NCBI RefSeq assembly: GCF_900324485.2
Contig: NC_046640.1
Coordinates: forward strand, 14,371,673-14,435,672
DNA length: 64,000 nt
Reading direction: 5' to 3'
Source: Mastacembelus armatus
Taxonomy: Eukaryota > Chordata > Actinopteri > Synbranchiformes > Mastacembelidae
This document shows positions 12,901 to 25,485 of this stretch, piece after piece. Position 1 is the first letter of the stretch; the number at the start of each line of letters is the position of its first letter. The notes under the pieces were generated by a model, which made no database searches, was not told the DNA's origin, and saw only the letters and a list, made by a program, of their open reading frames with translations. A program made the position numbers and the translations under genes.

Positions 12901-15900
12901 TTCAGTCTGCTGTGTGTATGGTTGCTATGCATGCACAAATGCACACACACCAGGGCTTGTTTCTTGTCCGAGGGACCAAGTAATGACAGTGCTGCAGGGT
13001 GGGCACGGTGCCAAACTACACACCGCTGCAATCAAATCATCTCAAGAACGACTGAGGTGGAAATAAAGAGAGACAGTAAGGTATAGATTCAACTGCAAAT
13101 GCTATAATATTCAATATGGACAAACTGGACATAATGTAACTGGTATAGTGAAGAAAATCTCAAAAAGAGTAGTGGTCACCATATGCAACAAGAGGGCCAT
13201 TAACTAACACTTCTTGTCCTCTTAATGGTTAAACATGAAAATCTTTTTGAAGGAAAGAAAGAAAAAAAAAGCGAGGGTGCAGTAAAGTAGAAACAGTCCA
13301 AACTCTCTCTGAGAATGCGTTTACATTCAGGACACTGCTGCAGGGGCAAACAAGCTCCCCTCCATCTGCCCTGCCTGAGCTGCACCAAGTGGTTTCCAAC
13401 AACAACACATACACTTGCATACACACAGGGAAGAATGATGGGGATGTGCTTAGGACACAGCAGAGGGGAGAGGATGAATAGAGGCAGGAGAGAAGTCTGA
13501 CCTTTGAGTATAGATTTACAGGTCAGTTTGGAGGCAGCAAGAGCAGAGTGGTTCAGCTGTCAATTAACACACATTAACACACACATATGTGTAGAAAAAT
13601 TGAAAATATCAAGAAGCTGGGAAAATTGGAAGATGAGTACAGAGTCTAAAAGCAAGAGATAGGACAGAGCATGTGACTGTGATGAGACAGGACTGAACAT
13701 GGAGAGGTACTGAGGAGAAGCCATTCTGCAAACACATGCACGCAGATATGTCAGTTGTGTGAAGGGCTGACAGCAGTGGGAACAGCATGACATGATTAAT
13801 GGCAGGGTACAGTATCCTCTACCGATTTACATCCTCTCTGCCGTTCTCTAGTTATGCTTTCTGTGAATGTCTGCAGATGGAAGAGGGATGCGCTGGCCTG
13901 CAGAGAGCCATGATTACTGTCATTAACTGGGAATGAGAGCCCAGGAGGACCACCAGGGACCCGTATTACAGGCCTGTCATGTCCGTCACCTGACAGAATG
14001 TGCAAGGGCACCCTGCTCAAAAAAGCAGGGTCTCAAAGGATAGAAACTCTATGTGTGATGGACAGATCTTTTGAGATCATTTTAGAGAAATCATTTACCA
14101 TCAATAACTAATTTATTTAAGGCAATATTAAAATTTGTGTAAGCACAAATAATCGACCCAACAGCCCACATTGGCTTTTGTAATGTGGGCTGAAATCTGT
14201 TGAACTGGGTGAATATTATGCAGCACTAAAAGAATCAGCAACTGTTCTGCACAAATGCAACAAAAGCTGTTCATAGTTTGTCACATTGGCAAACAGATGG
14301 TTGAATAGATGAATGGAAAAAATATGTTTATCATTTTGTAGAGGACAGATCTCAACTGAGGATTCAAGCAGCACAGTTTATATGAAGTGCTTACAACTCT
14401 GTGAGATGGCTACAGACTCATTGCAACAATTTTGTGGCCAGCTGTCATGACAATGACAGAAATGCTACATACAGAGGTGCAGCCCTTAAAAGATAGCCAA
14501 AAGGTTGTGCAGTCAAATCTGCTATCAGTTAGTGGCTATGAAAAGTTGCCAGTTACATTGCAAGTGGAAGAGTCCATCCATAATATTTAATTTTTACCTG
14601 AGTATCAAAAATCACAGTCAATGCCTGGTGAAATAAAGAGTTGGTGTAATTATTTTCGTAGATATGTTAACTCAACACTTGCCTCTCTGGAAATTACAGA
14701 ACTTCTTATCTCTGGCACTATAAAGGCTCAAATTGTTTCACTTGTCTATAGTAGAGCATTTGCACATATACATGATAGAACAGTAGCTCTGCACACACAA
14801 GTGGTGTTTGAGCACTTGTGTTCGGTCCCCTTCCAGATGAACATAAATTGGATGCATGCGCAAACCATGTGCAGACAGAAAAACGCACCCAAGATTCAGC
14901 CTGAGTCTCATGATGCAGACAAAGGCTGTGTGTGTATGCCTGAGAGTGTGTGTGAAGAAAAACTTAACAAACATACCTGAGCAAACCAAATTAGTGCATG
15001 TTACACGGCTCATTATTTTTCCCATAATTTTCATGTTTTCTTATTGTTAAGCACATATTCCCAGTCTGACACACATGCAATAAATTCACATATTCACACT
15101 TTGGGCCCAGATGTCTTCTTAGAGCACAAAAGACATGCATATATTCTTTTCTTCCTTGTCAGTTCATCTTCATCATAAACACATCCTTAAATCAGTCTGA
15201 TACACCTCAACCTTGCTTCCTATCTAACAGCTTTTCCACTTCTGTCCACCAAAATTTGAGATGTTGCTAGCACTATAGCATTTATATTAAATTCAACAAA
15301 AAATGAGACAAATTAAATACTACATGAATCCATCTCTAAAACAAACAACCATCCCCCATATAATTAAACTGAGAGTACATAGAGGAGACATAAATGGTTC
15401 CCCTTGACTGCTTAAATCTACTTCATTCTTATTCTAGTTCCCCCAGAGGGAGACTTACATAACTAAAGTGCTTGGTGTTACACATGGAGAGATGAATAAT
15501 CAAACAGTCAGTGCTGGCTGGCTTGTACTGACCGAGTCAGTGGGAGGAGATCTGAAAGCAAGTCGAGACACCATTTTTAAGAACTTTCCCCTCCTGCATC
15601 ACTACTACCTTGTCTATAGCCTGTAGTGGTGTGTCTATATACATGTGAGGACATGTGTAAGCTTTCCTGCATTTAGAATGTGCATTATGCATTGTGTTGT
15701 TGTGTATGTGAGTGAAAACGTGTGTGTTATTTTATATCTACATCAAGATGCCATCCGTGACATGCATGCTGGCTGCCACTGCCACCTCTAGGCATCAGTG
15801 CTCAAAGACACAGTGCTGCATTGTCAGCTTGTTGGTGTATCAGCGCTGCCTTCCAGGTCAGTCAATCTTCTGTTTGCCTGGACAATAAAGTGATGCACAT

Positions 15901-17447
15901 TAATTCTGTACACAGGGATGCAGCCAGGTTTTTAAATAGTTTCCCTTCACACAGAGACACACATTCACATCTGCTCCCTCTCCTGGTGGGAGAGCTGTCC
16001 ATGGTGCTGAAGCAGTAGTGCGCCAGGTGCTCGGCGTAGTTGTCATTGGTGCAGAATGACACACACATTAGACTAGTTTCCCCCCTGGCTTCACATAGAC
16101 CAAGCCCCATCCTAGGAATGTGAAGCCTAATGTAGTCAGGAGATACATTCCTGTTATGGCTTGTCCGTCCCTGCTGATGCCTTATGTAACGCAATGCAAG
16201 TGAGACAACTGACCTGGCCTCATACTTGTTTTCCCTCTGTCTGGGTATGTGTTTGTGCATGTGTGACTGAGTTGGTCAGTGCTGAGGTAAAGCACACTAC
16301 ACTCTTACATAGTCTAGGGTGTAGGGATGCCTTGAAGGCTGCTAAATTTCAAAGGCTGTCCGATTTTGAAATTTTATCTCAAATTAATCCTGAACCCAAA
16401 AAAGTGGAATGGTAAGCTTCTGATCATCTGACATTTGTTTCCTCCCAGTTTTTATTTCAGACTGGTTATCTTGTAGCTGTCTGACCACAGTGTGAGTCTT
16501 TCAACATTTATATTTTTCAGGCCAGATTCCCCAGTTCTTATACATATGAATATGTTTTCTTTATCTTCTCCTTTGCCTCAAAGACAGCATATTCAGCAGC
16601 TACAGCTGACTGAATGCTGTTCCTGCTCCTCCCCTTTAAGGGACTCTAGCATTTCTCTGTCCTTAGCAGTGGCCATGATTGGTTCCTCCTCACACACCCC
16701 CCTCCATCACCTAGGCAACATTGATTCTCAGTCCAATTACTGAAAAGGAACGGGATCGCTGGTGAGGTGCTGTTCTTATGAAAAATTTAGATCATTATGA
16801 CAGGGGTGTGACAATCCAGACCCGAATGTGTATGCCAGCTACCGAAATCTACATGTACAAGCCTGCTCAATGCCACACCCTCCACCTAAAAATAATCAAT
16901 ATCAATGTATGTGCCAATTCTCCCAAACCTGGGCTACTCATTCTGCTACTATCAGCAGAGGGAAAAAATGCTTGTTTCTCTCCACATTCATGATGGTATA
17001 ATTTTAAAAACCTGTGATCTCCTTATAATAAAGACAATTGAATTAGGAGATGTCCCACAAGAGCTACGGTTAACAGGCTTTTTTCCCACAATTCAGCTGG
17101 GACCATTTATCTGTCTTCAAATTAAAAGATTACAATACTATTGTAGGTTGTTACTATATCATTTTACAGAACCAGGGATAGCCAGCTCAGTCCAAGGACA
17201 GACCTCAGATCCCAGTTTCAAATATTTAACCACAAAACTGAACTCTGATTTTCACTGAGGTTTACCTCAAAGCAGAAAATAATAGTATCTGCCAGTTTCA
17301 CATTCACAAAAGATTTATGTAATGGAAAAAGCATCAGTTCTAAATATAAAAATGTACTTTCAATCACTTATGTGCTGCAGTGCTTTACCGTAATTCACAA
17401 TTACATTTGTTTAGAGTCAAAATGGTGTCTTATTGTCTACCATCACC

Positions 17448-17582
17448 CATCCATCCATCCATCCATTATCTATACTTATTCTCAACTATAGTCACAGGGA
17501 TCTGCTGGAGCTTATCCCACCTCTCTTTGGGTGAAAGGCAGGGGTACACCCTGGACAGGTCACCAGTCCATTGCAGGGCAGC
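17448..17582. repeat. dispersed teleost repeat fragment with (CCAT)n end
   Basis: Starts with a CATCCATCCATC run and continues with TTATCTATAC, GGAGCTTATCCCA, GGTACACCCTGGACAGGTC and CCATTGCAGGGCA. I recognise this as a very common interspersed fish sequence that ends in a TCCA microsatellite, probably the tail of a non-LTR element. Family assignment is uncertain. Confidence 0.55.
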
Positions 17583-18540
17583 TGCCATCATGTACAATAT
17601 TATTCTAATTGTAAGAACAGCAACTTCCCATGGACAACATGTATATGTACGTATCATGTAACATGTATATAAGCTGTTAGACTTTAAATGGAAGCCTATT
17701 TCAGTATTATATTTTGACTGAGGAACACCAAAAATTAAATCCACAGAAAGAGGCATGAAGAGAGTCAGATGAAGGCAGAGGAGGGTGGGTTAAGGATCTG
17801 AGATCACAGAGTGTGCATTTTGGGGAGAACAGATAGAGCATGAAACTTGAGAGCCATTGGGCTCACAGTCATTTGTATGCTCAGCACACTGCACCTAGTT
17901 CAGGGACTCTCTCAGTCCTGTTTACACTTACACTATTTATTCTGCTCTAAATCAAGTCCTCAACACAGGCTGTCCCCACACCACTTGGTGTTCCAGTAGC
18001 ACTGCAGCAGCACCTGGGTTCTCCTTACGCCAAGAGCCCCATCACCCCCACACCCAAGAGATGGTTAAACACTGCATGCAAATGGACATTAAGCACTGCA
18101 ATTAAACGTCACACCACCTCTCTCAAAAGGTCACCTCTGTAATGCTGTAGTCAGTAACCATGCGCACACCCTGATCATAGCAAATGCATACACTACATAC
18201 ATGCAACTATGCAGCTGCAGGGACGTACATGTAGGAATATGCAGATTCAGTTCAGGTACAACTTTCAACCCTCTTGTCACAAAGCTATAAAGGACTGACT
18301 CAATGTAAAACATCCATGTCTGACATAATCTGATGAAGTTTCAGCTCAGTGTGGTGATGATGATGACTAGAAAAAATGATGTAAACACTGACAGAACGCA
18401 GTGTATTGGCCTTGCGTCAAACACCAGTTTCAGAAATCACACAGCCTCAGTAAAAACAGAAAAGAAAAAAAAATCACAAGCAGGTCATCATCAAAGCGAT
18501 GAACGCCTTTATTCACATAACTGATCAGGTTCGACATTAC

Positions 18541-18595
18541 CTGTATCGAAGTGAGAGCTGAAGGCAAAACTAGGATTGAAAAACGCCGAAGACAT
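18541..18595 (-). CDS. aatk: aatk (LMTK1) first coding exon
   Basis: First coding exon of apoptosis-associated tyrosine kinase (lemur tail kinase 1), a membrane-anchored kinase of neurons. It encodes MSSAFFNPSFAFSSHFDT plus one base (phase 1) and ends in a GTAATG donor. Human AATK, from memory, begins MSSSFFNPSFAFSSHFDP, so the start is chosen by homology. An in-frame ATG nine codons upstream (18620-18622) would add MVFALHVIV and cannot be excluded. A candidate acceptor (GTTTAG at 18659) suggests this exon also carries 5'UTR spliced to an upstream noncoding exon. Joining to the exon at 7480-7613 restores the family sequence DGAPLSELSWPSS across the junction, which confirms strand, phase and identity. 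The gene runs leftwards through a 10.9-kb intron. Confidence 0.93.
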
Positions 18596-20483
18596 GACAA
18601 TCACATGTAAGGCAAAGACCATCCTCCCCCGCGTTGCGTTGCAGACGACAGCAAGAGCCTAAACACAAAAAGGTCAAAAATAAATTCCAGACTCAGGGGC
18701 GTTTATGTTTAAGATAACATGGAGTTGAAGCAGTAATGCGCAGCATTTTATTCCATCACACCTCAGAGAGAGCCCCCCGAAAATCCTGCTCCACCTTCAG
18801 GTCGAACAGAATTGGAGACAGATGTGGACAGTTATTTCCATTTTACCAACATCTGTTAGTTTAAGAAATAAAAATAAAAAAATATCCCGACTCGCGCCTT
18901 CTCTCAGCTGTTTTAGACAGGTATAGAGCACTTACTCAGTCAGGTGAAACGTGGATTCGTTATTTACACCGATTTTATACAATGTCAAATCTTGACTTTC
19001 AAACATTTGGAAATGTATATCTCCTTTATGTTCCTTTCACAATAAATCTCTCTTTGTTCTTTGCCCCGCACTACATGTAACATGCCCGTCACTGGCAAAA
19101 GCAGCTGTTCTCTTTTAAGAAGACGCGTCGGGCAGCGATGCGCATTTGCGTTTCAGCTTCGGTGCAGAACCACTGCGCGACATTTTGCACCAGCGTCAAG
19201 TGACATAGCCTATAGTAGCCTTTACACGCACTTCCGTTCAAGACCTTCAAAGTAAAACACATTTCAGAAAGCGAAGATTTTATTTAGGTTTTATTTTGAA
19301 GACAAAATAATCAGAATTTTTGGCATGCTCTTGCTTTCTCTGACACACTTAAGCATTTCTAGATAAATCGTGCAAGTGCTCTTGTGCGGTGTTGGGTCGT
19401 TGAAAGTGAAAGATGGTTACCTCAGGCCCAGACTGTTCTGTTACTGCTGAGTTAAGCTGATGTCACAGGGTCAGAAAGTTTGTTTTCAGCACATGACGCA
19501 ATGGTGAGGTTATTAGAAGAGACACGCAGTCGCTCAGGGGCGTAGCTATAGGGTCAGGTGGCCTGGGAACCCTGAACAGGGGCCACCAGTGGGGGATCTA
19601 TATATTTAATACCATTTACATTTTTTTCCATACAGACTTCATTATTAGGGTTTACTATCAGGGCTCACTAAAAACATTCATCTGTAGAGTGTGAGCACAA
19701 TCAACACCAAACAACTTATAATAACAAAAAAAACGTACATTTTACAGAAGCTGATACACGATAACATCATTAAAAAGTCATACAATGCCAGAACAGAAAG
19801 CAAGAATGTGCCTACCTTTTATAAAGGCTCATTGATATTAACCTATAATTTTGAGAAAGACCCATTTTGAGTTTTGAGGCAAAAATTTGTGCCAGCAATT
19901 TATACTGTAGGTGGACAGGTGAGGGAAGCAAAAGGCCTGAGCTGAAAAGAAGGAAGTACTGATGCAGTTAAATTGTGTGACATTGATAAAAATGTGTCCA
20001 AATCAAGTCATGGTGCTTTATGGCACCGTGGTTTATACAGCATTCCCCAGTTAAACTTTAAAACAGTTGGTAAAGTGAACTGCCAGAACTACTCATTACT
20101 TCCACTACTCAACCTGATGCGGTCAATCATGTTGGATCATTTTTGCAGTACACAGTGATTTATTATATGTCTAACTGTTCAAATGATCTTCAAGTTGGAT
20201 GCATACCAGTTCATGTAAGCTGCTTTTCTACTGAGTGCAAAAAAGTGTTGGTTTTGATGTGGCCAAGATGAAGCGTGTTGTTTCTGTGGGACATAGGAGT
20301 TGTATTCTGTGACTATGGCCCATGTTGGTTGGTCTTTTGTATTTAGATGATTTGTGTAAAGTATTTGTCAATTATTCGCCAGATGAAAGATACACCTTGG
20401 ACAGATCCCTAAACTATTACACTTCAAATTTCACATCCCCATCTCTGTACCCTGTTTTATACATTCTGTCACATGTGTTGATT

Positions 20484-20496
20484 TGCCCTCTGCTGG
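20484..20496 (-). promoter_or_regulatory. CTCF-like motif at the Ig locus edge
   Basis: On the minus strand the site reads CCAGCAGAGGGCA, a full match to CCASYAGRKGGCR. It lies between aatk and the first V segment, about 1.1 kb from the V1 leader, where an insulator would be expected. Function is inferred. Confidence 0.35.
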
Positions 20497-20917
20497 TTGT
20501 CAGCAGTAAAAACAACAAACCTAATTATATAAGACCACAAGAAACTACTGTCACATTCTTTGAAGCATCAAAATAAAAATGAAAGCAGTGTCATAAACAC
20601 AGTGCAACATTCATTAAATTATTGCATTGTGCTGTGCACCATTTCATAATGACAAATGATTTGCTTTCTTATTTTAATTATATATTTATTTATTTTAATT
20701 TTGATTAAAAAACTAACTATATAAACATGCAATATGCCCTTTTCTTTTATTGCTTTCAAAAAATGAAATTTATCTTTGTTTTACTTTTACTGCTTTAAGA
20801 TGCACGGCACAATGAGCATTATTCCACTGAATGCACACTAGAGAGCAGCACTAGATTACTATTAAAAAGGCACAGCGGGCACTTAAACTATGTGAAGTGG
20901 TTAAAAAGGTGCATGCA

Positions 20918-20918
<1 letters not shown>

Positions 20919-20957
<39 letters not shown>
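20919..20957. repeat. (CA)n microsatellite
   Basis: A pure CA run of about 39 bases. Confidence 0.95.
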
Positions 20958-20960
<3 letters not shown>

Positions 20961-21580
20961 AAACACTGGAACATATAGTGTGGCCTTAGTACACTTCATC
21001 TGTGTTCTCTGCAGGATGCAGCTGCAGACTTGATTTAGCTTCATGAAAATTATGTGGTTACGCATCAGCTCTAGGATAGAAGATCCCTGATGTGTGAGAT
21101 ATTATAATTTGATCAATAGTAGACTATTAATTTTATAAGTGTGTATTGGTGAATATGTGCATGCTCAACCACAGCTGTGTCTGCAGTAGGTCCTTTAATA
21201 TTGTGAAAACACTGATAAGATTAAAAAGATCAAATCAGACCAGATCAGATTAGATCATATGAATGTGATTTTTGTAAATGTTTAGGAAGAAAAGAAATTT
21301 CAATTATTCAGCTTGAATGAATGACAGGGATCTAACTCATTTCACTTTTTTATAATAATGATTTTCATGCAGATTTATCAAAAGATAGCGTTCAGTTTTA
21401 GGCAATGGTTAATTTTCCAGATTGAGCCAAAGCTCCTCCTCCTGTCAGTCACTCTCAGTTTCACTGTTGGAATAAATTGCTCCTCCAGCACCTCCTCTCC
21501 TCATCCTCCAAACCCTCTAATCTGTCAGCAGTTAACTCACTTTGCAAGTTACAAGGCCATTCTCAGCACACACTGACAAC

Positions 21581-22042
21581 ATGCTGGGGACCCTCTGCAC
21601 TCTCATCACTGCTCTGACATGTAAGGAGGCTGACTCACTGCAGCACTGACCTCATGTTGGATTCATCAGTCTGTGTGTTTCTCTTGACTCCATGTCATCT
21701 TGTTGTTTCCAGGTGTGAGTGGTGTGACGGTGGTGACACAGAAGCCTCCTGTTGTCACAATGAGGAAAGGAGAGACAGCCACCATCGACTGTAACCTGGG
21801 GACTGTTACTGGCAGTGCTGCTCGCTGGTATAAACAGACTCCAGGAGGAGTTCCTCAGTTTGTATTATGGTTTTATCATGGCTGGAGCTCTCCAGAATAT
21901 GGCTCTGGTTTCTCGTCTCCCAAATTCACATCAAACCATCAGTCAACATCAGATTATCGTTTGATCATCAACAATGTGGAGGAAGGAGACTCAGCAGTCT
22001 ATTACTGTAAAACATGGGACAATTCTGCTAAGCAGTATGTAT
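21581..22042 (+). CDS. Ig light-chain V segment V1 (family VA, inverted pair)
   Basis: Germline V segment of an immunoglobulin light chain. The 40-base leader exon (to 21620) encodes MLGTLCTLITALT; after a 92-base intron the V exon (21713-22042) begins VSGVTVVTQKPP. Landmarks are Cys in TIDCNL, the FR2 tryptophan in RWYKQTPGG, a long CDR2 with FR3 FSSPKFTS, and the second Cys in DSAVYYCKTWD. The frame is open and a 12-RSS follows directly. Short CDR1, long CDR2 and V-12-RSS polarity fit the teleost sigma (L2) isotype; lambda is argued against because lambda V segments carry 23-RSS. Orientation is opposite to both J-C sets, so it could join only by inversion. Upstream ATGCAGAT (21368) is a one-mismatch Ig octamer. 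Confidence 0.9.
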
Positions 22043-22070
22043 CACAGTGATTTACACTGTGACAAAAACC
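22043..22070 (+). other. 12-RSS of V1
   Basis: Heptamer CACAGTG, 12-base spacer ATTTACACTGTG, nonamer ACAAAAACC, all near consensus. The spacer ends in a reverse-complement heptamer (CACTGTG). Confidence 0.93.
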
Positions 22071-22935
22071 TCCTCACTAAACACTTCTGCTTTTTGAGTT
22101 GCTGGTGGATCTTTACTAGCAGCAAAGATGACAGTGTTTGCACTGACTTCTTATGGTCAGTAGTCCATTTAGACGTACTGATATGTTTCTACTAAATTAA
22201 ACAGTGGAGTCTCCATTAATTCGATTAATTTTACTTTGGTGACAGCAAATTATTGGAAAGGATAATGACTCAAACTCTACACCCTGCTCATTACAGAACA
22301 CTGCTTACATATAATCTACAGCTCTGATGGATCATTTGTTTGTGATGTAATAATATCATGCTTAACAAAAACTTGATATATTGGAGTTAATAATTCAAAA
22401 TGAATATCAGGAGGCATACAAACAAATTAAAACTAAGAGCAATAAATATTACAGACAACATAAATGTTGACACACAGCTAAACAACCATATATTTTAATA
22501 ACTGATAGATTAACTTAATTCTGATGTAACGAATGATTTAAAATATTGATTAAAACATAGTAGATAAACATGCACATGTTATGAAATGTTCTGGAGTTTA
22601 AAAAATTTATTTTGTCACTGCTGTCTGTTCTGTTTTGTTGGCGGTAGTTGATAAGAAACAGATTTAAGATGTGGATTTGATAAAGATAATAGACTTCGCA
22701 AAGCAATATGAAAATATGTCCATGAAACTAAGAAAGCAATTTCTGAAGTGGTGCTAGTTTATAATTTAAAAATACAACCTGCACATTTCAATGAAATGAA
22801 TATAATCTGAGCTGAGACCTGAAACTGCTCCTCCTCCTCTTCTCCTCAGGCTCTTTATAAGCTTCAGATTGTCTTCTCCTCCCTGCTCACCTCTCAGCTG
22901 GACAGTGAGGGACAATTACACCACACACTGACAAC

Positions 22936-23390
22936 ATGCTGGGGACCCTCTTCACTCTCATCACTGCTCTGACATGTAAGATATTCTTCTCATTCCTGTT
23001 AGAGCCCATGTTTTCACACACAAACCTTTCACTCATGTATTTCTCTGTGTGTCTTTACAGATGTGGATGCAGCCAAAGTGTTGACCCAGACGCCTGCTGT
23101 CCACACAGTTTCTACAGGACAAGAGGTTGTTCTCAACTGCAACATTCAGAGAGATGATGGAAATTCTGTGAGATGGTATAAACAGGTTCCTGGTGGAGCT
23201 CCTCAGTATGTTCTGAGATTTTACCGTACAAACAGTTCACCAACCTTTGGAGCAGGATTCTCCTCAGACCGATTCAACTCTAAAGCCACATCAGACATAG
23301 ATTATCAGTTCAGCATTAAACAGACAGAGACAGGAGACTCTGCTCAGTATTTCTGTCAGACATGGGATGGCTCTGCTAATGAAGCTGTAT
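22936..23390 (+). CDS. Ig light-chain V segment V2 (family VB, inverted pair)
   Basis: Second V segment of the plus-strand pair. Leader exon 22936-22975 (MLGTLFTLITALT), 85-base intron, V exon 23061-23390 beginning VDAAKVLTQTPAVHTV. Conserved marks are Cys in VVLNCNI, the FR2 Trp in VRWYKQVPGG, FR3 DRFNSKATSDIDYQF, and the second Cys in DSAQYFCQTWDGS. It differs from VA segments throughout the framework, so VA and VB are old families kept as a pair. The reading frame is open with a 12-RSS. A TATA-like CTTTATAAG lies about 80 bases upstream of the leader. No J or C follows on this strand before the opposite-strand C exon. Confidence 0.9.
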
Positions 23391-23418
23391 CACAGTGATT
23401 CACACTGTGACAAAAACC
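23391..23418 (+). other. 12-RSS of V2
   Basis: CACAGTG, spacer ATTCACACTGTG (12), nonamer ACAAAAACC. It carries the same inverted heptamer in the spacer. Confidence 0.93.
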
Positions 23419-23635
23419 TCAGTGAGAGAATCACCACAGTTTTCATTAATGTTGCCCAGAATCAAACAATTAAAAACTTTAAAACTGGAACAAAACATGA
23501 AAGAACATTGAATGCATCCTTAAGAAATCTGAAAGAAACTTAATGATAATTACATTAAGAAAACATTTTTGACATCGTGTCAGCTTTATATATGCTGCAT
23601 TTAAATTGTATTTGTCAGTTTTTTGAGAGTGTAAA

Positions 23636-23695
23636 TTATAATTATATATATATAATATATATAATATATAATTATATTATATTATACATTTTTAA
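23636..23695. repeat. AT-rich simple sequence
   Basis: Alternating TATA/ATAT tract, partly self-complementary. Confidence 0.85.
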
Positions 23696-23845
23696 AACAT
23701 TTTTACGTTCATTTTTATGTTTTTGTGTGTCAACAAGTAACAGCCAAATGTAGGATAAACACTTTGACTCTTTACATGAACCAGTGCATGACTCATAACC
23801 AAACCTTATAGTTTAAACTAGTTTAAACCTAGTTTAAACCTTCTT

Positions 23846-24290
23846 TGACTAACCGAATGAAAATCATTAAAACATGATTGTGTTTTTAGTCAGAAACATT
23901 TCCCTCTTGTTTTACAGAGAACTGACACTTGACATGTTCATTTACATGGAGCTATAAATAAGTAGATCAGGCCTGCAGGTGCATCTTGGGAAGGAAGAGC
24001 AGAGGTGATGCTTCCCTGGGGAAGGATGAAATCTCAGTTTCATTTACTGCTCATTTTGTATGATTGTTCTAAAACCTTAAATGCCGCAGGTGATTAGATC
24101 TTAAAATAGTCATGTTTATTTCTCTGTTGTGTTTCCATTACAAATGTCCACCTAATGACCATGCAGCTTTCAGAATTTCAATAATCATAATCAAAAACAT
24201 GCCTGTTATCTGTGTCCTAGATTAGCTGCAAGTGTCAAACATCATGAGAAAAGTCAAATCTAATGAACATTAAAACATGTAACATGAACC
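23846..24290 (+). repeat. Ig-locus repeated block, copy 1
   Basis: A block of roughly 440 bases whose marks are GAGAACTGACACTTGACATG, GGAGCTATAAATAAGTAG, GGCCTGCAGGTGCATC and ATGCCTGTTATCTGTGTCC. It recurs at 24485, 29427 and (partly) 34078 in the same orientation. It contains a TATA-like CTATAAATA and an E-box (CAGGTG). No reading frame was seen. Confidence 0.8.
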
Positions 24291-24484
24291 AGAATGACAA
24301 TATTAATTGTCATATTGTAATATTGTCAGTAAATTCTTATTATGAGCATCATTATTATACCATTTGATTTTATTTACTATCTTTTAAAATATTTACCAAG
24401 TCAACAAGACACATCTAACTGTGAGATTAAAGCTTTGACTGTGTGCACAGGAACCTAAACACCACTCACACACATCACAGGTCA

Positions 24485-24915
24485 AATTTTTTAATTGACC
24501 AAATGAAAATCAATAAAGTATGGTTGTGTTTCCAGTCAGAAACTGTTTGCTCTTATTTGACAGAGAACTGACACTTGACATGTTCATTTACATGGAGCTA
24601 TAAATAAGTAGAGGAGGCCTGCAGGTGCATCCTGGGAAGGCAGAGCAGAGAGGTGATGCTTCACTGATGAGGATGAAATCTCACTTTCATTTCCTGCTCT
24701 TTTCTAACACCTAAACTTCTACAAATGATTATATCTTGAAAATGTTATATTCATTTCTCTGTTGTGTTTCCATTACAAATGTCCACCTAATGACCATGGA
24801 GCTTTCAGAATTTCAATAATCATAAACTAAAACATGCCTGTTATCTGTGTCCTAGATTAGCTGCAAGTGTCAAACATCATGAGAAAAGTCAAATCTAGTG
24901 AACATTAAAACATGT
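24485..24915 (+). repeat. Ig-locus repeated block, copy 2 (3' of C1)
   Basis: Second copy of the block, with the same TATA-like element and CAGGTG. It lies just beyond the 3' end of the minus-strand C1 exon (poly(A) signal complement at 24971-24976), where light-chain 3' enhancers usually sit. Confidence 0.8.
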
Positions 24916-25159
24916 TGTAGAACATTATTGTCTTAATTGATCCTTTCATAAGTACAAAGAAATACAAAGTTTTATTCAGTTTTTTTATTGTCTGATTCTT
25001 TAAAATGCAGCAAAGACAAAGCTGACACAACATTTCCATCTAAGTGTCACAACATGTATTAGAAGCAGGCAGACATCTTTTCTAACATGTGAACTTTGTA
25101 ATGAGCAAACAGCACAAAGAGCAAAGAAGCAGATGTCAAATGGTCATTCTGGTCCTCTA

Positions 25160-25485
25160 CTATTGTTCAGTGGGACAGGCAGACTTGTTGATGGTTTTCT
25201 CTGAAGTCTGGGAGCCCAAAGACACTTTACATGTGTAAACCTTATCCATGTTCCAGTCTGACGTCTGGATGTCCAGAAAGCTGCTGATCTGGAAAGTCTG
25301 GTCTGGTTGCTGAACAGCGGTGCTGGTAGAGACCCCACTGCTCACTGGACTCCCAGCAGCCAACCAGGTAACCTCTGCAAAAGGCACAGACTGACTGGAC
25401 AAACAGACAAGAGCAGCTTTGTTGGAGCGGAGCTCAGCACTGGATGGAGGGAAGACTGTCAGGACAGGAGGAGGGAGACTGGAGC
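25160..25485 (-). CDS. Ig light-chain constant exon C1
   Basis: Single 326-base C-domain exon. After the J splice the protein starts SSSLPPPVLTVFPPSS, contains the first Cys in KAALVCLSSQ, the C-domain Trp in EVTWLAAGSP, FLDIQTSDWNMDKVYTCKVS with the second Cys, and ends INKSACPTEQ*, where the Cys near the end bonds the heavy chain. The acceptor is TTTTTTCAG in phase 1, matching the J donor. An AATAAA on the minus strand about 190 bases downstream is the likely poly(A) signal. C1 differs from C2 by one residue (TAVQQ against TAIQQ) in what I read, implying recent duplication or gene conversion. Sigma (L2) is the best guess; lambda is the main alternative. Confidence 0.92.

Larger units (their letters stand above)
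7614..18540. other. aatk intron 1 (10.9 kb)
   Basis: Long first intron joining the 18-codon first exon to the membrane-anchor exon. It holds a GT microsatellite and one dispersed-repeat fragment, both listed separately. Open frames at 10826-11185 and 14621-14980 lack family motifs and usable splice context, and I do not regard them as genes. A CCAAT box and an inverse one lie at 16677-16737. Confidence 0.65.
18659..21366. other. aatk 5' flank and intergenic region up to the Ig locus
   Basis: The first 600 bases, upstream of aatk, are relatively CpG-rich (gcgttgcgttgc, gacgcgtcgggc, tgcgcgac), as expected for the promoter. From about 19.3 kb the sequence is AT-rich with no convincing open frame. 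A possible DNA-transposon end (CAGGGGCGTAGCTATAGGG at 19536) has no partner inverted repeat that I could find. A CA microsatellite lies at 20919-20957. Confidence 0.5.

Noticed and set aside
1-18540. mir-338, which lies in an AATK intron in mammals
   Set aside because: I did not see its mature sequence or a matching hairpin in the aatk introns here; the relevant intron is probably left of the window.
19536-19620. CAGGGGCGTAGCTATAGGG, a hAT-like terminal repeat
   Set aside because: No matching inverted end, target duplication or transposase was found, so no element is claimed.
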